From: Oreocharis arfaki
Lineage: Eukaryota > Chordata > Aves > Passeriformes > Paramythiidae
NCBI GenBank assembly: GCA_013398015.1
Contig: VZRR01002192.1
Location: 124,001 to 188,000, forward strand
Length of the DNA: 64,000 bases
Direction: 5' to 3'
Below, one piece after another: positions 13,418 through 27,800 of the stretch. A model generated the notes under the pieces. The model saw nothing but the letters and a program-made list of their open reading frames with translations, was not told where the DNA came from and made no database searches. The position numbers were made by a program, and so were the translations under genes. Numbering within the stretch: position 1 is the first letter of the stretch; each line of letters opens with the position of its first letter.

Positions 13418-16400
13418 GTGAGTGATGGGGCTTGAACAGTCACACGAATATCTGAAATCCCTGAAGCTCTCCTCTGTTCTCTTCTGTGTATGTACATAAG
13501 CACACCTGCATGCTGGTCTAGACTTGTCACCTTCTGAGTGCATTGTGGTACCTTTTGTATTTAAGCCTTATCTTTATTTCCACTAAAACCTGTACAAAAT
13601 ACCTGTGTTTACTGCAGCTGGCTTTGCAGTTGTTCTTTAAGTAGATTTAAAAATTGTTACAATTAGCTCCCTGACTAAGAGCCAAGAAATCAAAATCTGT
13701 CAAATACCTTTCTCACGTTAATGCATGTGCATGTTTTCTATCCTGTAAGATGTTTCATTGTAGTTGAGATCACCATTTTTATGGTGTTATGTATCATACA
13801 CAGACTCACTTTGCTTTATGCTCATTTTACTACTCTTCTTTCTTTAGAAAGATCATTCTCAGTTGGTTTTGGATAAAAGAATTACTGTATTTACTTAGAA
13901 GAATATGCTTTTTGTCTAGGCATGCTGCAGCGTTAGTGCGTGTTTTATGGTGGACAGGCCAACATTTCTCTAGCTGGGAAGGGTGGACACTTTGCATTGA
14001 AACAACTGTTGTGTGACAGGCTTTGCAGGCTCTTGCTTATTTTAAAACCACTTGCATACAGTATTTTGAGGGTAGTGGTGGAAAAAGTGCATTTGAATCG
14101 TCATTAAATATTTAATTTTTAGTTTAAAGTACCTGTCCCATTTTTATCTTTTTCTAAGAGCAGACATGAGGATTTTTTGTTTGTTTTGTTCCTAACAATG
14201 CTCGAACAAAGGCTTGGATTTTTGTTTAAATGACTATCAGTTTAGCAAACATAAGATTAGAATTTAGATACTTGATCTTGAATTTGCAAATGTTCCGTTA
14301 TGTTTCATAATTGACAATGGATTTTTATTTCTTCCAAAAATCCTGTGATGTTTGCTTTAGAACATGGGAAGAATTCACATTGACTTCAGTTGGTTTTGAC
14401 TCAAGACTGTGATATAAAAATAATAGTTTATGCTCCCATGTGCATTCTCTTGCTGGTTTTGTTACTGGTTTTGAAACTCTGGTTCACTTTGTTACTTAAT
14501 ATACAGCTGAAGTAATATTATTTACGTTTTCCTGGGTATAAAACATCGACTGGCTTAGCAAACTGAGTAGAAGAGATTTCCTGATGGGTAAAAGTGTAAT
14601 TTTCTTCATGAACTTTCTGTCCTATTTGTCAGTGGTACCAAGTAGATGTGATGGGTTTTTTTGCAGTAGTACCGTGGAGAAATATTTTTCAGTAGGATTT
14701 TAAGTTAAAGAAATGTAAACATGAACTTGAAGTAATAATACTGTGTGTGAGGATTTAGTGTAGTATGTTTAAAACTTTTTTACTTTGATATAAAGATTGC
14801 TTATGGAGGGGAGAAAAGTGAGTCCATTTAAGTTCAGAGAGCTATAAATTAACAAAAATGAAAGCTGCTATGTTTGTTCATAACTTGTCAGTTGATTTTG
14901 TTTCTTTTATTCAGCAAGTTAAATAAGTAAAAATTATGGTGTTGTAAAACCACTGCAAATTCTGTAGAAGATTTGATTGATGTGAGTAGACAGAAATATT
15001 TTATGTATTTAGACTAAAAATTATTTTGATATCAATGTACAATTTATGTTTTTGCCAAATACAAGGACTTTTTTCATAAATACAATTAAAAGTTTGTATT
15101 TTTTTTCTGAAAGATTTGGCAATAGACATGAAAACAAAGAAACCAGCATCTTTCTAGTAAGTAAATTGATCGTTCTCTCATTTACATTAAAAAAAAAATA
15201 AAAGTCACTACTTAAAAATTTTGTGATTTTGCATTGCTCAAGTTGGTTTCTTGAGCTTCAGAAGGAGGTTCAGGTGCCTGACATGGCTATGAAGCATAAG
15301 GGGCAAATGTCCTGCAGTACAGCTCTATGTGCAACCAGTTTACTCCCATCTCTGTGTTCAGGGTGTGGTTGTCATTGTATATCCTTAAAGCAATGACCTG
15401 CTTGTTCATAAATTGATGGAAATAGATCCTGTTTATAGCTTAGGAATATGGTTTTGTAACTGAAGTGACAGTAAATATCTGTATGTGTTAGAGTTTTGTA
15501 CCCAGGGCGTCCAAGAGGATTTGATTTTAGAGGAATAGGTTGTCTTTTTGCTCTTCTGATTTTCTGTTTACAGCTTTCCAATGCTGGTGGTTATAAGGTC
15601 ATCAATTTTTATATTATTATTCTTTCCAGTTCTATATGATGTCAATGTTTTGATGATTTTCTGCAGTTCAAAAAGATTTTCAATATTTCCTATATCCTTA
15701 CCAGGTCTCCATAACTCTGAAACATGAGGATCTCAACATCTTTTTGAAGAATATTCTTATATCTTTGTAGAATCATGCCTTGACTTCTCTTATTTTCCAT
15801 AAATATATTTAACTTTATGCTGATATCTTTTATTAGTATTTACTCCATTAATTCATTTTGTATTGAATTAGCATTGAATTCTCAGTGTAGTGTAAAAAGA
15901 CTGTCACAGACTCATTACAGAATATATGCTCAAAAGAGTAGATGTTGTCAGAAAGTCTTTGATGGAACTGTTTTTCCTTTAGAAGATGCAGATATGCTGG
16001 ATTATTAATTTTCTGGGAGAAAACAGTGATTCTGTGGGAAACACAAACACAAACTGAGCACGTTGAAATTTGCCAAACTGGCTTGATTCTCTTTTCTGCC
16101 AGGTCTTGAACGTTTGTTTTGTCAGCTCTCAGTTCCTCAAATCCTCGCTGGTCTCTGAGGTACTCCAGGCACTGAGGGTCTGTGGCAGCCTTTAGCATGT
16201 GGAAGCTCGGGCTTCCAGAGCTCCATGGCTGGTGCTGATGTACCCTGCTGCAAATGCGGAATCCCCGGCTTGTCAGATTTTGAGCAGCAGGAGCCCTTGG
16301 AGTCAAGCACTCTTACTGAGCTATGGCAGCTCTGTCAGGCTGTTCAGAGATGCACAACTCAGCTTACATGGTTTTGTTTTTGCTTTCATTTACCTTTTTA

Positions 16401-19400
16401 TATCAGTATTTGTTTTGTACCTACTTATTGGATTAAATAGCATTCAAACAGATACTACTGTAGTTGAAACAACTTGTTTTCTTGTTCATTTGTTCGTTGT
16501 TTGATGCCATAATGAAAATTTCATGTTTGAAACTTTGATCAGTATTAATTGGAGTAGAAGCAGTTTTCAATATGCCAGAAAAGAAATTTAGACATCAACA
16601 TAAAGATATTGGAACAAGCTGATATTCTAATTGGTATCAGTGTTTATTTTCTTGTTTCCAGTGTAAAACTCTTTCAAAGCAACTTCAAATGAAGTACATT
16701 TCTAACAACAAAACAAGGTAAACATTTTGCTTGATGCTTTTACTTACATTATATTAGGTTAAGAGTAGGTTGTCAAGTGATGAGAATAGGGCCTCATAAA
16801 AGTTTGAGATGTTTCCTTTTAGTGTGTATGCTGCATGAAAGTGCATGAGTGGTAGTGGTGCAAATGTAGAACTGAATAGGTTACAAAATGCGTGTTCAAT
16901 TATACTGCCACTAACACTATTCAGAATTAATTTACTTTTCAGAATTTATCGAGGAACAGGATTTTCAAATTTTGACCAATTTGGCATTTTAATAACATAT
17001 TAGCTTACAAATATCCTCTCACCTGAGAGCATGAAGGTAAAAAAATTGTTCAGGATTTTAATATAGTAAGCTAGTAACCCATATTTATTTCCTGCTGCAG
17101 TTATAAAAGTGCATTGCAATCTGGTAGAATAAAGGCATTTTTAAAAATTGGGTTTTATCCATGAAAAGTTCCTAATGACCAGATTTCCATCAGGTCACTG
17201 TAAGTTTTGTAGGAAGTTTTATTATTTAGCAGAGCGCTAGTTGGTTCTAAAGATGTTCTTTGAAGTAGAGACTAGTTTCAGTTACTAACTTACAGGAGAT
17301 GGAAAAAAAATGTAAACACTTGAAGGGTGTCCATCTTTCTCTTACCTGGATTTCCCACAGACTGTGTTAGAGATTATATAAATAGTTTTCTCTAGATTCT
17401 TTACCGTATCTAGTTTGTCTTCTTGCTGTAAGGCCTACTTGCTGTTTAACTCTTGAGCTTCTAAACAACTGGCTGTCTGCTGACAAGGTGATGTTGAAAG
17501 GTTTGACAAACTTACTGTTAGTTGCAGTGATGACTAATCTTGAAGGACTTTTTGTGCTTTTTTCTTTTGTAAAATGCTGTTTGTATAGAAGCAACATCCT
17601 GGCACGTAGCCTAATGATGGCTATTTCGTTTAATTGGGAATAAAAATAATTGAGATGCACTACAGATGTATCTTTCCTCACCACGTTAAAAAAAATTCTG
17701 AAACTACAGAAGTTGTTCGGAATTGAAGTCAATCTAGCTTTGTAGTTGACCAGCAACCCTCTTTATTTACTGCTTAATGGATAAAAGTCATGGAGTAGAT
17801 GTTTTTTGCAGGACTGGAATAATTTCTAATGTCAATAATATAATAGAAATATTGCTTGTTGAAATAACAGAAATGGTATGTAGAAAATTTTATGTTACTT
17901 ATTTCTTTAAAAGTAAGTGCATGAAATGGTCTTGACTCTAACTTGTAGCGTCTGGCCAGCTGGATTTATGTTTTGAGAGTCACAAATTTTTAGTGATCCA
18001 CTTACTTTCACAATAATAGATTAGAATCCCTGTTGTCTAAAAAGAAATCATCACTTGAATAGACTGTTGTAGGTTGTGGGGTTTCTTTTAAACATGTTCT
18101 CACTGATTTCATCAAATACAGCCTCTCCTTCAGAAATGAAGGGATGACAGAATATTCGTAGTTCTTATTTTAGTGCTTTTGTTCCTGATAGATTTGGATA
18201 CAGCATTCCAAACGTGAATTGATAAGAACATTGTTGGCAAAATCTTACGATTTTTGGCTTTGTGAATGTCAGTTGGAAGAAAAATTTAAATGTTAATAGA
18301 CTCTAACCTCTTATGCTGTGGCTTTTCAGTAATGAGGTAGAGGAAATAACTCTGGATAGATATTCTTTCCCATCACCTGCTGAGAAGCAAAGCATGCTCT
18401 GCTTCTTTTACTTCTTGCGTGTAACATATATAAATAAATTGCTATTGAAAGACACTGATAATTTATGTATTTGTTTAATGGAGGAACATGTGCCCAAATT
18501 CTTTTACATTCTGGAAAAAAGTCCATCAATCTGTAAAAAAATAATATAACAATGGTCAGTTGGATTTTATGTGAAAGTAAATGCTTACAGTCCTTGTTCT
18601 TAGCAATATGTTGGCAGTGATTCTATTGTCTTAAGAAATGGTGTGTAAGATTACATTTAGGATATAATTTGGTATTACAGTTTGTCTTGAATAGAGATAG
18701 TTTAGATTTCAGAGCATCGAAAAAGTCTCAAGCTCTGGAAGATTTTGGAGCCGAATAGCAAAGAAACCTTTCAAAGCTACTTTTACTTTCTGTACTGTGG
18801 AACAATAGCCAAAGTAGTTCCAGGAAAACAAGTCTCATATTGTTCTGAACCTAACCATGACCCAAACCTGATAAGATCAGATCTTAGTGCTGGAACATCT
18901 CTGAAATTTGAGCTGTCTAGTTAAAAGCATAATGTTGTGGCCAATCTTCTGCAACTACATTCTCTCTTTCATGGTTCTCCCATAATTACAGGTTTGATGA
19001 GGTATTATTGTTATGTTGTGGTAAGCTTTTTACTTCATTGCACCATTTTATTTGGGATGCCAGCATAAAGGTTTCTTGCAGGCCTGAGTCTGTAAATCTC
19101 TGCTGACCAGAATTCAAATTTGCACATAGTTTTGTTATACTTCCATTAAATACTTGTATAGTTGACCATTTCTGTATGGCTTACTACAAAATAAGTTTGT
19201 GTTCTTAAGGTCATGAGTATGTGCAACATCCACATGATTTAGTCTCAAATACTTATGATTTAGATGCATCCAAATGTTTTCACTTAAATGGGAACTGTAA
19301 TTATATCAATAAATACGCATCATTCAGTTGTTCTTGAGGTGTCATAGAGAATTTAATAACAACTTCTTTTTATGTAGAAGTTTGTCAGTGCTACCTGGGG

Positions 19401-21426
19401 ATATGCCACAAATGTTAAGGTGTCTTTTTTTCCCTTGCTCTCACTTTCAGGGTAGCTTGCATTTAAAAGCAAGTAGCAGCTTGCTTCCATTTGTTACCAA
19501 AATAACATGGTAGGAGCAATCAGTTTCAATTGGTGCTGATAATTATAAGGTGCAATAATTGAGAATACAGAGAAAAGGAGACTGTGAGCTGTATTTGAAC
19601 TCAGTACTTAAGCAATAAAAAATTTATCAAACTGCAAAAAATAAGTCATTTTAACGAGCACATTCCAAAGGTGCTGGATTTATGAGGAGACCCCAGGAAA
19701 CTTTGATTGAAATTGCTGTCTCTGATTGTAGTTCTATATTTTATTGGTGCCATATTGTGAACAGTGCTGCTGCCAAAGTGAATGGGAAAGCAGCCTAACA
19801 GAGAGAGTTAACCCAGAAAGGTTACTTCTTTTTATAATATCCATGATGTATTGCATTAAAAATGCCTTGAAAGCCATCCTATTTGCAGTTTTCAGAAAAC
19901 ATTTTTCTTAAATTAAGTTACGATTTATCTGAAGAGGGTAGAAAAAATGAAAGCCCCTTGAAGAGTTTAGTATTGATTTTTCTGAGTATTTGCTAGCTCT
20001 TGCTTTCTCATTTGTGTGCTCCTTGATGGAAGGGCCTAGAGCTGCTCCCGAGCAAAAGCCTCAGTTGGATGAGAACTGCAGCAGTGAAGGGAGGGAACTT
20101 GGGGACTGTAAGAATTTTGACTTAAGAACATTTAGATTGACTCTTTAATAGGCTTTGTCTCTCTGCTTCCTGAATTTAGACAATATTTAATTGACATAGT
20201 ATTTAATAAATTGTCTTAATTTTCTAAAGGCTGCCCCCAGCTAAGCAACCTGCAATAACCATGTGAGATGAATGACATGAGTGTTTTAGAAGTGTGAGTT
20301 TGTGGTCACACTTTGTGTGTGCCTCTTAAAATAAGAGCTATACGTCTTTGATATTTTTCTTCTAGAATTAAATTTAGACAAAATTTTTAAAAATTATTAC
20401 ATGAAAGCACATTTCAGGTGGACAAATGGACACAGTTTCTAAGGAAGAACTGGGCATGGTACATAGTTAATTTCTAACTGTTCACTGCTGTTACGTGCCA
20501 ACTGCTTATTAAAACTTCATCCTCCCTCTGTTAAAATGTGCTGTTACTTTAGCTGTAAAACTGTTACACCATAGCTCCCAAATACCTTGTTATAAATGCT
20601 GACTGTATCTTTCAATTTATACTGCAGTGAAGTAAGCTTATGAAAATAGTTCTGAGGGATTAAGCTCTAAATACTGTTTCTATGCAGTGGATTATTTTTT
20701 CCCCAAGCTCAACATGTTCATGTTGCTTAATGATAAGAAAAGTGTTGTGATTAATGTATTGAAGCTTCATTGGCTCTTGCACGTGTTATCTAGCATGTTT
20801 GACTAGTAATTTTGAGAAAAGAATGACAAAGATGGTTCCAAGATTTGCTTTCTTGGTCTAGACTGTGTTTTGTAACCATTATTTCACCTTACTTTGCCTC
20901 AGTTTATGATTTGGTGAAATTGCAAGTACATAAACAAATGAAATTGTTCCTAAAATGCTTTGGCGGTTTGACTTGAAATTCTTTCAGGAGTTATCTATTA
21001 TTATATCAGCGTTGCTGCATTTTTAAATTTTTTTCTTCCACACTTGGAGTTTTAGTAATGAAAAAATTAAATTAAGTGAAGCTTAACTAAAACTCCCCTT
21101 ACATGTGCTTGAGAATTTCAGAAAACCTTGAGTCCATTACAAGCCTTGACTTGATTAGCCTTCACATGGTAGTTAACATAAACTTTTCATCTTGGTAACG
21201 TTGGTTGCAAAGCAATTCTTGATCTCATATGGCTTTTTTTTTTTCTTTTACCTATTGTATACTTTTGAATTTGGAGATGGTGATTACAGAAAATGGAGAT
21301 TATAGAATCTTTAAGCCTATTAATATTGTACCAGCATGGGATATCTTTAAGTCTAAACCAGATTTTATGTTTGTGATTCTTACCTGTTCTCTCATTTTTG
21401 TGGTCTCTCTCTATCTCTCTCTCAAG
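13418..21426 (+). other. FTO: Intron 3 of FTO
   Basis: This 8009-bp intron runs from GTGAGT to CTCTCTCAAG. It is mostly AT-rich unique sequence. A locally GC-richer block near 16130-16330 contains the longest unexplained open frame of the window (minus strand, 152 codons, 15848-16306), not recognised as any protein. The acceptor follows a CT-rich tract of repeated TCTC units at 21403-21423. Confidence 0.85.
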
Positions 21427-21570
21427 ATTCAGCTGTAGAAGAAAGCAATGAACAAGAACTGAAGGGAAGAGACCCAGCTGTTTGGCACGTAGGCTTGAAG
21501 GTAGCATGGGACATAGAGACACCTGGATTAGCAATACCACTCCACCAAGGAGACATCTACTTGATGCTTG
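21427..21570 (+). CDS. FTO: FTO exon 4
   Basis: This 144-bp exon enters in phase 1; its first two bases complete an Asp codon with the last G of exon 3. It encodes an acidic stretch (SAVEESNEQELKGRDP) and then the conserved WHVGLKVAWDIETPGLAIPL and HQGDIYLML. It leaves in phase 1. The Tyr codon at 21558-21560 corresponds to human Tyr295, which contacts 2-oxoglutarate. IETPGLAIPLHQGD is one of the best-conserved blocks of the family. The acceptor is TCTCAAG and the donor CTTG|GTAATT. This part forms strands of the double-stranded beta-helix. Substitutions relative to human are conservative. Confidence 0.97.
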
Positions 21571-24569
21571 GTAATTTTCAAGGACTAAGAAGTTGAACTT
21601 TCAGTGGAAAATAGAGAAAATTACACTTACGTTAAAATTAATTACCACACCTTCCTTACAGTTAGGACTTTCCTTATTTAGAAAGACGTGAAATCTGTCT
21701 GGAGTATATAATAAATTCCTCCTACTCTGCCTACTTCCAGAGTATTTTGGGCAACTTTTTTTCTTAATGTTTTTTTCACTTCACAGCTAAGAAAGAAATA
21801 GCCTTTTTTCACTTTTTCTGTCTGTTGTGCAGTCAGAACTACTAGTCCAAGTCAGGCTTCAGGCCATAACCAGAATTTCCCCAGATTGTGCAAGAATTTG
21901 TGCTGTATCTGTCCCATCCTTGTATTTCTAGATGCCTTTTGTATTCTTAATGCAGTTTTTCTGAGCATCTCTCATGTTCAACAAATAAATTTCTGTTCTT
22001 CAGCTTGGTTTGTCAAGTGGCTCCTGTGTTATGTAAGATGTGAATGAATGTCTTAAAGTTTTCTGATACCATGGTTCTTGAGGTTTCAATCCTTATGCCA
22101 ATCTGTGGATATTTTATTAGTCACCAGTTTTACACATGACACTTCTCTCCTTCTGCTACACTTTTCCATGTCTATATTCAAACATGCTGTTTTCTAGTAG
22201 CGGGATTATACTAAGATCATAATGAACAGAGCTGTCTTACTCCAAGAATGAGTCTCAATGTCTCAAGCGTAGAGGATTAAAAAAAGAAAATTAAATTGAG
22301 TTAATTTGCTTGAGCAGCTGAGCTCATGTGCTAGAGTTTATCCATTGAAAGAAATGAAGCGAGAACTGTTGCTAAGGTTTGTTGACACAAAATCTGTTGC
22401 TTTCTCTTTTGGCTTGTGCTTCTCTTGGTTATCATTTTTGCTAAAATAAATTCAGTAATAAATCACACAAAAACAAAAACAAGGCCTCTGACAACATCAT
22501 GTTTGCCTGTTTAGTGTGTTGGCTTGACAGATGTCATCTTTGAAGACTGAGAGCACTTGCAGAGCTCCCTGCTTATGTGTTTGTGACTTGGAAGGCATCT
22601 TCTGTGGAATGTCCCTAGAATGACTTGTCACACTCCCAACTTTATGGGCAGGACAGTCTTTTGAACTTTACCTTTCACAGTTTGTATACTAAAAACAATA
22701 CATTTATAAGCCATCATAAAAACCATGTACCATTCCTTGTTCTTTCTCATCAAATCTTGTTCACTGCCGTCGGGGAAGTATCTTGTGTAAAAGTATTGGA
22801 CTAACTGTGCTCTGAAGTAGGTTCAGACATGGAAAGATCAAGTGTTAAGATGTGAGATCCTTTGGCAGAGTGGTCTGGATGTGCCTCCCTTTTCTATATT
22901 TGTAAGGGTTTAAAGTAGAAGCCTAGAGGGAAAGAGGGACAATGAAAGTCAGGTTTAAGTGGCAGCTAAACATTCCTAGAAAGGTTGTTAGTAATCTTTT
23001 TTTGTGCAATAGCAGTTAGGGCATCAAGTAAACTTCTTATCTAATCCTTCCTGACTGGAAACTTTGAGCATGTAGAGCTGTGCTGGCTAACAGATTCAGA
23101 AGGTATTTAATAAAAAAAGGGGACTAACTTTAGTGTTTTTATTGCAAAATACTGTAGATTGTAGTTGATTGAGTTACCAGATCGTAAGGGCGTTTTTTAT
23201 TCTCTAGTGGAATTTATATAGTAACTAAAGTATTTTCAGGGATTCTATATGAAGGATAGATCAGAAAGTTAGTTTATTTAATGAGTAACATCATGAACAT
23301 GTTTAGATGGAAACAAAGGATATATCAAACATTCTTTTGAAGATGATGTGTAAATCACTTTCTTATTAATACTTTTGAAGAGCTACAGATCTGAGTTCTG
23401 TAGGCCAGGTGTTTTGTTAATCTCTTCTGCATTTCCATAGTCTTTGTATTTCTTTTCAATTACTTGGAAAAAAATTTACTCATCTAAGTATTCTTAGAGG
23501 GTATTCTCAAAATGGCCCCTTTATTAGGTTTCTTTGTATAGCAGAACTGCCTTTATCATTTTGACTTGGAGTGAAAGACAATATAAGGAAACATATATAT
23601 AGTTTTAGGGTATTTTTCACTGTTCGGATTTTTTGCACTAGCTTTTAGGAGGGAGCATCTTGAGGATGCCATCTAAAGGATAAAATATGAAAACTCTGTA
23701 AAAAAAAACAACTTGGCAAAAAAAAAAGATTCACTTGACTTATACTTTTGTACATACTGTATTCCAGAACCTCATTTCAGTAATCAGAGTCCTCTTACTG
23801 GCTTTATGTTAAAAGCATTGGCAGCAGTATGCAAAACATCTAGAAAACAGAACATTAAGAGGCCTGCAGCAGGTGGTGGTTCATGTACAGGGACTGATTG
23901 ATAGGGCTGGTAGGATTGGTTCTGCCCACCACTGACCCATCCACTCTAGCACAAAACTCAGCCGCTCTGTAGACCTGTTCTTCCAGCTGTTGCAACGGTG
24001 TGGTGTTACCGCTTTGTACGAATGTTGTAAACTGCTGAAACATCACATTCAATATGTGGCTTATAATTTAAAAGTCAGGTCCTATCAATTCCTGTACCTG
24101 TAATATCATGAGTATTTCCTATGGTGCACACTAATCTATGCAAGAAAGCGTGGTAACTGGATATTTCTTGTAGTAATGGGCAATTACAGTAACTTGTAAA
24201 TCAAGATCAATGGATATAGCAAAGTAACCAAAAAACCCAGGTGTTTTTTTGTAGCATTTCTAGTAGACATTTAGTAATGTTTCTGTTCCTCTCTTCATTG
24301 GCTTCATGAATGGTTTTTGTTGTTCTGAGGAGAAATTTAGTAAAACGTCTTAAAATTTAAATTTACATCTTCCTTCTCAGCAGCCCTCTTCAGATGAAAT
24401 AATGAGCCGTAATTTAGATGTATGCTAATACTTAATGTAAGGTGATCAAATCATTCTTCTATTAAGCTATTACCATAATATAAATGTATTTTTTTAAGCA
24501 AAACCTACAAAACCTGAAAATTACTTTCAGTAAGACAGATTTTTTTAAATAGTTTTTTTAGGCTTTTCT

Positions 24570-24840
24570 TAATATGAAGACAAAAGTCTGGTGAATGGCT
24601 GCAAGTCTGCTGCCTAAAAATTCAAATCTAAACGTTGTATCACTCATGAAACGGAAACACTTTAGCTCGATTTAGAATAATATATTGGTCTGCAGAGGAA
24701 GTGCACACTGAGCCCTGCTGTCTCAAGTACACAGTCAAGGGGTGTCTAATATGAAACGTGTTGGGTGCATGCAATAAATCCAAAACGCGTGGAGGTGAGC
24801 AAAGGGCCCCATCTGCTCTGTCCTAGAGCATGCTTAACTA
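24570..24840. promoter_or_regulatory. Candidate conserved intronic element
   Basis: A block with more even base composition than its surroundings, several CpG sites (ACGCG, AACG, CTCGA) and dense factor-like words, including TCAAGTAC and AAGGGGTG. It has no open frame or repeat signature. FTO introns in vertebrates are known to hold many conserved noncoding elements, some contacting IRX3/IRX5, so this is a plausible one. Conservation cannot be seen from one sequence, so the call is tentative. Confidence 0.2.
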
Positions 24841-27800
24841 GGCTTGTCATGGTCCTACTATTAAATTGGAATTTTTCCCCTAATCTTTGAGCTAGACATG
24901 ACCAGATTTGCAAGCAGATTTACAATTTTCACTAATTTTCCTACCATGACTTCAAAACATACTTAACAAAAATACATTCTGGACTCTTTCAAAGGCAGAT
25001 TTACTTTTCCGCAGCTGTTTCCCATAGATCAAGCTCTTGCTTGAAGGTTAGGGTTTTAAAGCAGCATGAAGATGAACTTTGAATCTTATACCACTCCCCA
25101 CCCCCAGCAAATGATAGTTTGAGAAGCATCAAAAAATTATTTTCATAACCAACCAGAAGTAGGTTGCACACATTGCAGAGGTTGGCTTGTGGTTAAAGAT
25201 AAGTATTTAAAGGAAACACTTCCACATGTATATAGTGACTCATTGAACTATTTCTAGATATTTAATCTGCTTCTATTTTCACAAACTAACTTGAACCCTC
25301 TTTGCTCTATAGCATCTTGAATGTGTTGGAGTTTTTCACCTCCCCCTTTTTTTTGAGTCCACATTTAATCCAAATGGTGTATTCCCTACTATTGAGACTT
25401 AGAACTCCAGAAATGTATTTGTCATTACCAAACTTTGATTATGAAGTTTGACAAATCTCTGACATACTTCTTTTAAATTCATTGTTTTTTAGACTTTTAA
25501 TTCATTCTATTTTAATAGTGCATGGTTTTCTTGTTTAAAAACTGAAAATATTTCTTCATTCGGGAAAGATCATTCCTCTAGCTTTCTGTTATGGAAGGAG
25601 TATTCCACTGACCCATAGTGTCTTGGGGAAGGAGATATGCCTTCCTGGTGCTTTTGTTGATATACCTGCGGTAAAATTAGTTTTGTTCAGTTTTCTCCTG
25701 TAAAAGCATTGTGTGCAGTTGGATACAAATAAAATTGGAAATGGTGGAAAAGTATTTTAGTGCTTTGGAAATTGCACTGTAATATAGTTAAAAAGAAAAT
25801 TTTTATTTTTAATGGTAGTTAAGAAAATTAATAGCAAAAGTCCATTTCACTTTTGTTTGTAGATATTTGTGGTGATTAGAATATAAAAGATTTTGCCAGT
25901 GCTTTAAACACTACTGTACCTTTTATTTGTCTCTTGAAATAAATAAAAGACAGCTGTCTAAAAAGTTCAAGAGGAACACTTGAGAGAAGATAGAAAAGAC
26001 TGTAGAAACCCCTGTTGGTAGTTCAGAGAGCCATTTTTTGTTGTGGTTTGTGTTTTCCTGGGAAATACTTCAGCTCCAAGTAGTGAGTTTAGGGCCTTTA
26101 GCCCTCACTCCTTTAAGGATTGGCTAAGAATTTCTTGCCTTTCTACCTTGTGTTTGTTAAGTTGCAGTAGTCTGCAGTGACATGGGTATAGTCATTCTTC
26201 TCGCAGTGCTTTGGCTCCTCAGCTCACTGATAATTAGCTCAGGTGCAGAATGGAAATTAAGTGTGTGTGTGTTATTTCTGTGTTTGTACACAGACATATC
26301 CATTTGCCTGTTCTTTTGACAAAGGCTATGTAAGCACAGGGCTCTCAGTGCTGCTGGTGGAGCCCAGGTAATTCAGCTGTCAGAAGAAAGCCCAGAGTGG
26401 ACAGGGCAGGGACTGCGAGCAGGATCAGAGAGAAAAGGGCGTTAGTTTGAAGCAGAGAGGAGAGGACTGTGCTGAGGTTCTGTGCCAGAGGGATGTATTT
26501 TGAGAAAACAAGAGGCAAAAACCCAGATGTCAGTACAGTGGAGGGAGAGACAGATCTATGATGTGAACTTGCCCCCACAATTAAAAATTGAATGTGCAAC
26601 ATCCAGATTCCAAAATGTATCTGCTATCTGTAAATAACAGGAAAATCACTGAGAAGTTTAACTGATAAGGGGGTGCCACGTAGAGAATAACAGCCTGCAT
26701 TCTGTACTGAAGAGGCACTGTCTTGGTTTTCCAGACCTCACGGGTCAGTGCTTAGTCAGGTAAAACTGGGGTTGACTCCTTATGTGTTGTTTTTTACTGA
26801 ACCCCGTGAGAGCACTGTGGTACTTCCAACATGGGTGACCAAGGAATGAAACAGCTTTGGTTTGGCTCTAAAACCAAAATAGTAATCTGGGTGTAGTGTT
26901 CTGTATCTGAATAAGAGCTTTTAATGCCAGATGGACCATGGCCAATTTAACAAGGAGTGATTTTTCTTTTCAGTTAATATATATTTAGTAGAAAAAGAAA
27001 GTAAATCTTTACTACAATCTTTTAAGACCAAAAATGTAGTTTTTAATATGCTTTGAGGCATGCAATCAATGAAGCTTTAACTATTTTGTACAATTAGAGT
27101 TTTAGATTAATTTAAAACTCTTAAATTAAAATTACAGGCTTCTTTCTGAGATTCATAAAGGATTAGGGACAGTTGGAAGCAATTCCAAGGCGGAGCTCTA
27201 CAATGAAAGATTTGCCAAGGGTTTGTATAAAGGTGCAAATCAAAATGCAATAAGTCTAATTCTATGTTTGCTACATAAAACACACCACAATGAATGGGGA
27301 CTGAAAGGGGTTTTCTGACACAATTCTTTTTGAAAGTGATTGTGATATTTAAATATTGGGATGTCCAGAGATGATAATGTTCTGTGGCCCTTGCAAGACT
27401 GGGTTCTGTGCAATTTACCCTCATATGTTTCTATAGGAAATAGCTTTTTCATAAGTTCTTTTTTTATGTTTTGTAGCATTTTCCTCAAGCTTTTCAACTA
27501 CAGCTATCTGCAAACCTCATGCAAATAGAAAATAAACCTCCCATCTAAACCATCCCAGTGCAAATTCAATCCTGTTTTTAAAACTTGTCTGCTACTTCAT
27601 ATATAAATTATTTTTCTGATTTTTATTTTTGATTTTTTTCAATTTTATGATGCTATCTGCTGTCTTGGATATGTTAATAAATGCTTGTAAAATTCATAAA
27701 AAGCCACTTTGTACAACTAGGGTAACTTAAGTAATTTTTCTGATTTCTTATTTACTAGACTTTTCTCAGTTTTAAAGTTTCAGACTTGCTGCAAGGCAAA

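Noticed and set aside
12826..13425. The 199-codon frame starting at an internal ATG, taken as a complete gene
   Set aside because: It is the middle of FTO exon 3. Coding similarity extends upstream of that ATG to the acceptor at 12759/12760, and the terminal stop lies beyond the GTGAGT donor.
13178..13543. 121-codon open frame antisense to FTO exon 3
   Set aside because: It is the shadow of the real coding exon, extends past the exon donor into intron, and resembles no known protein.
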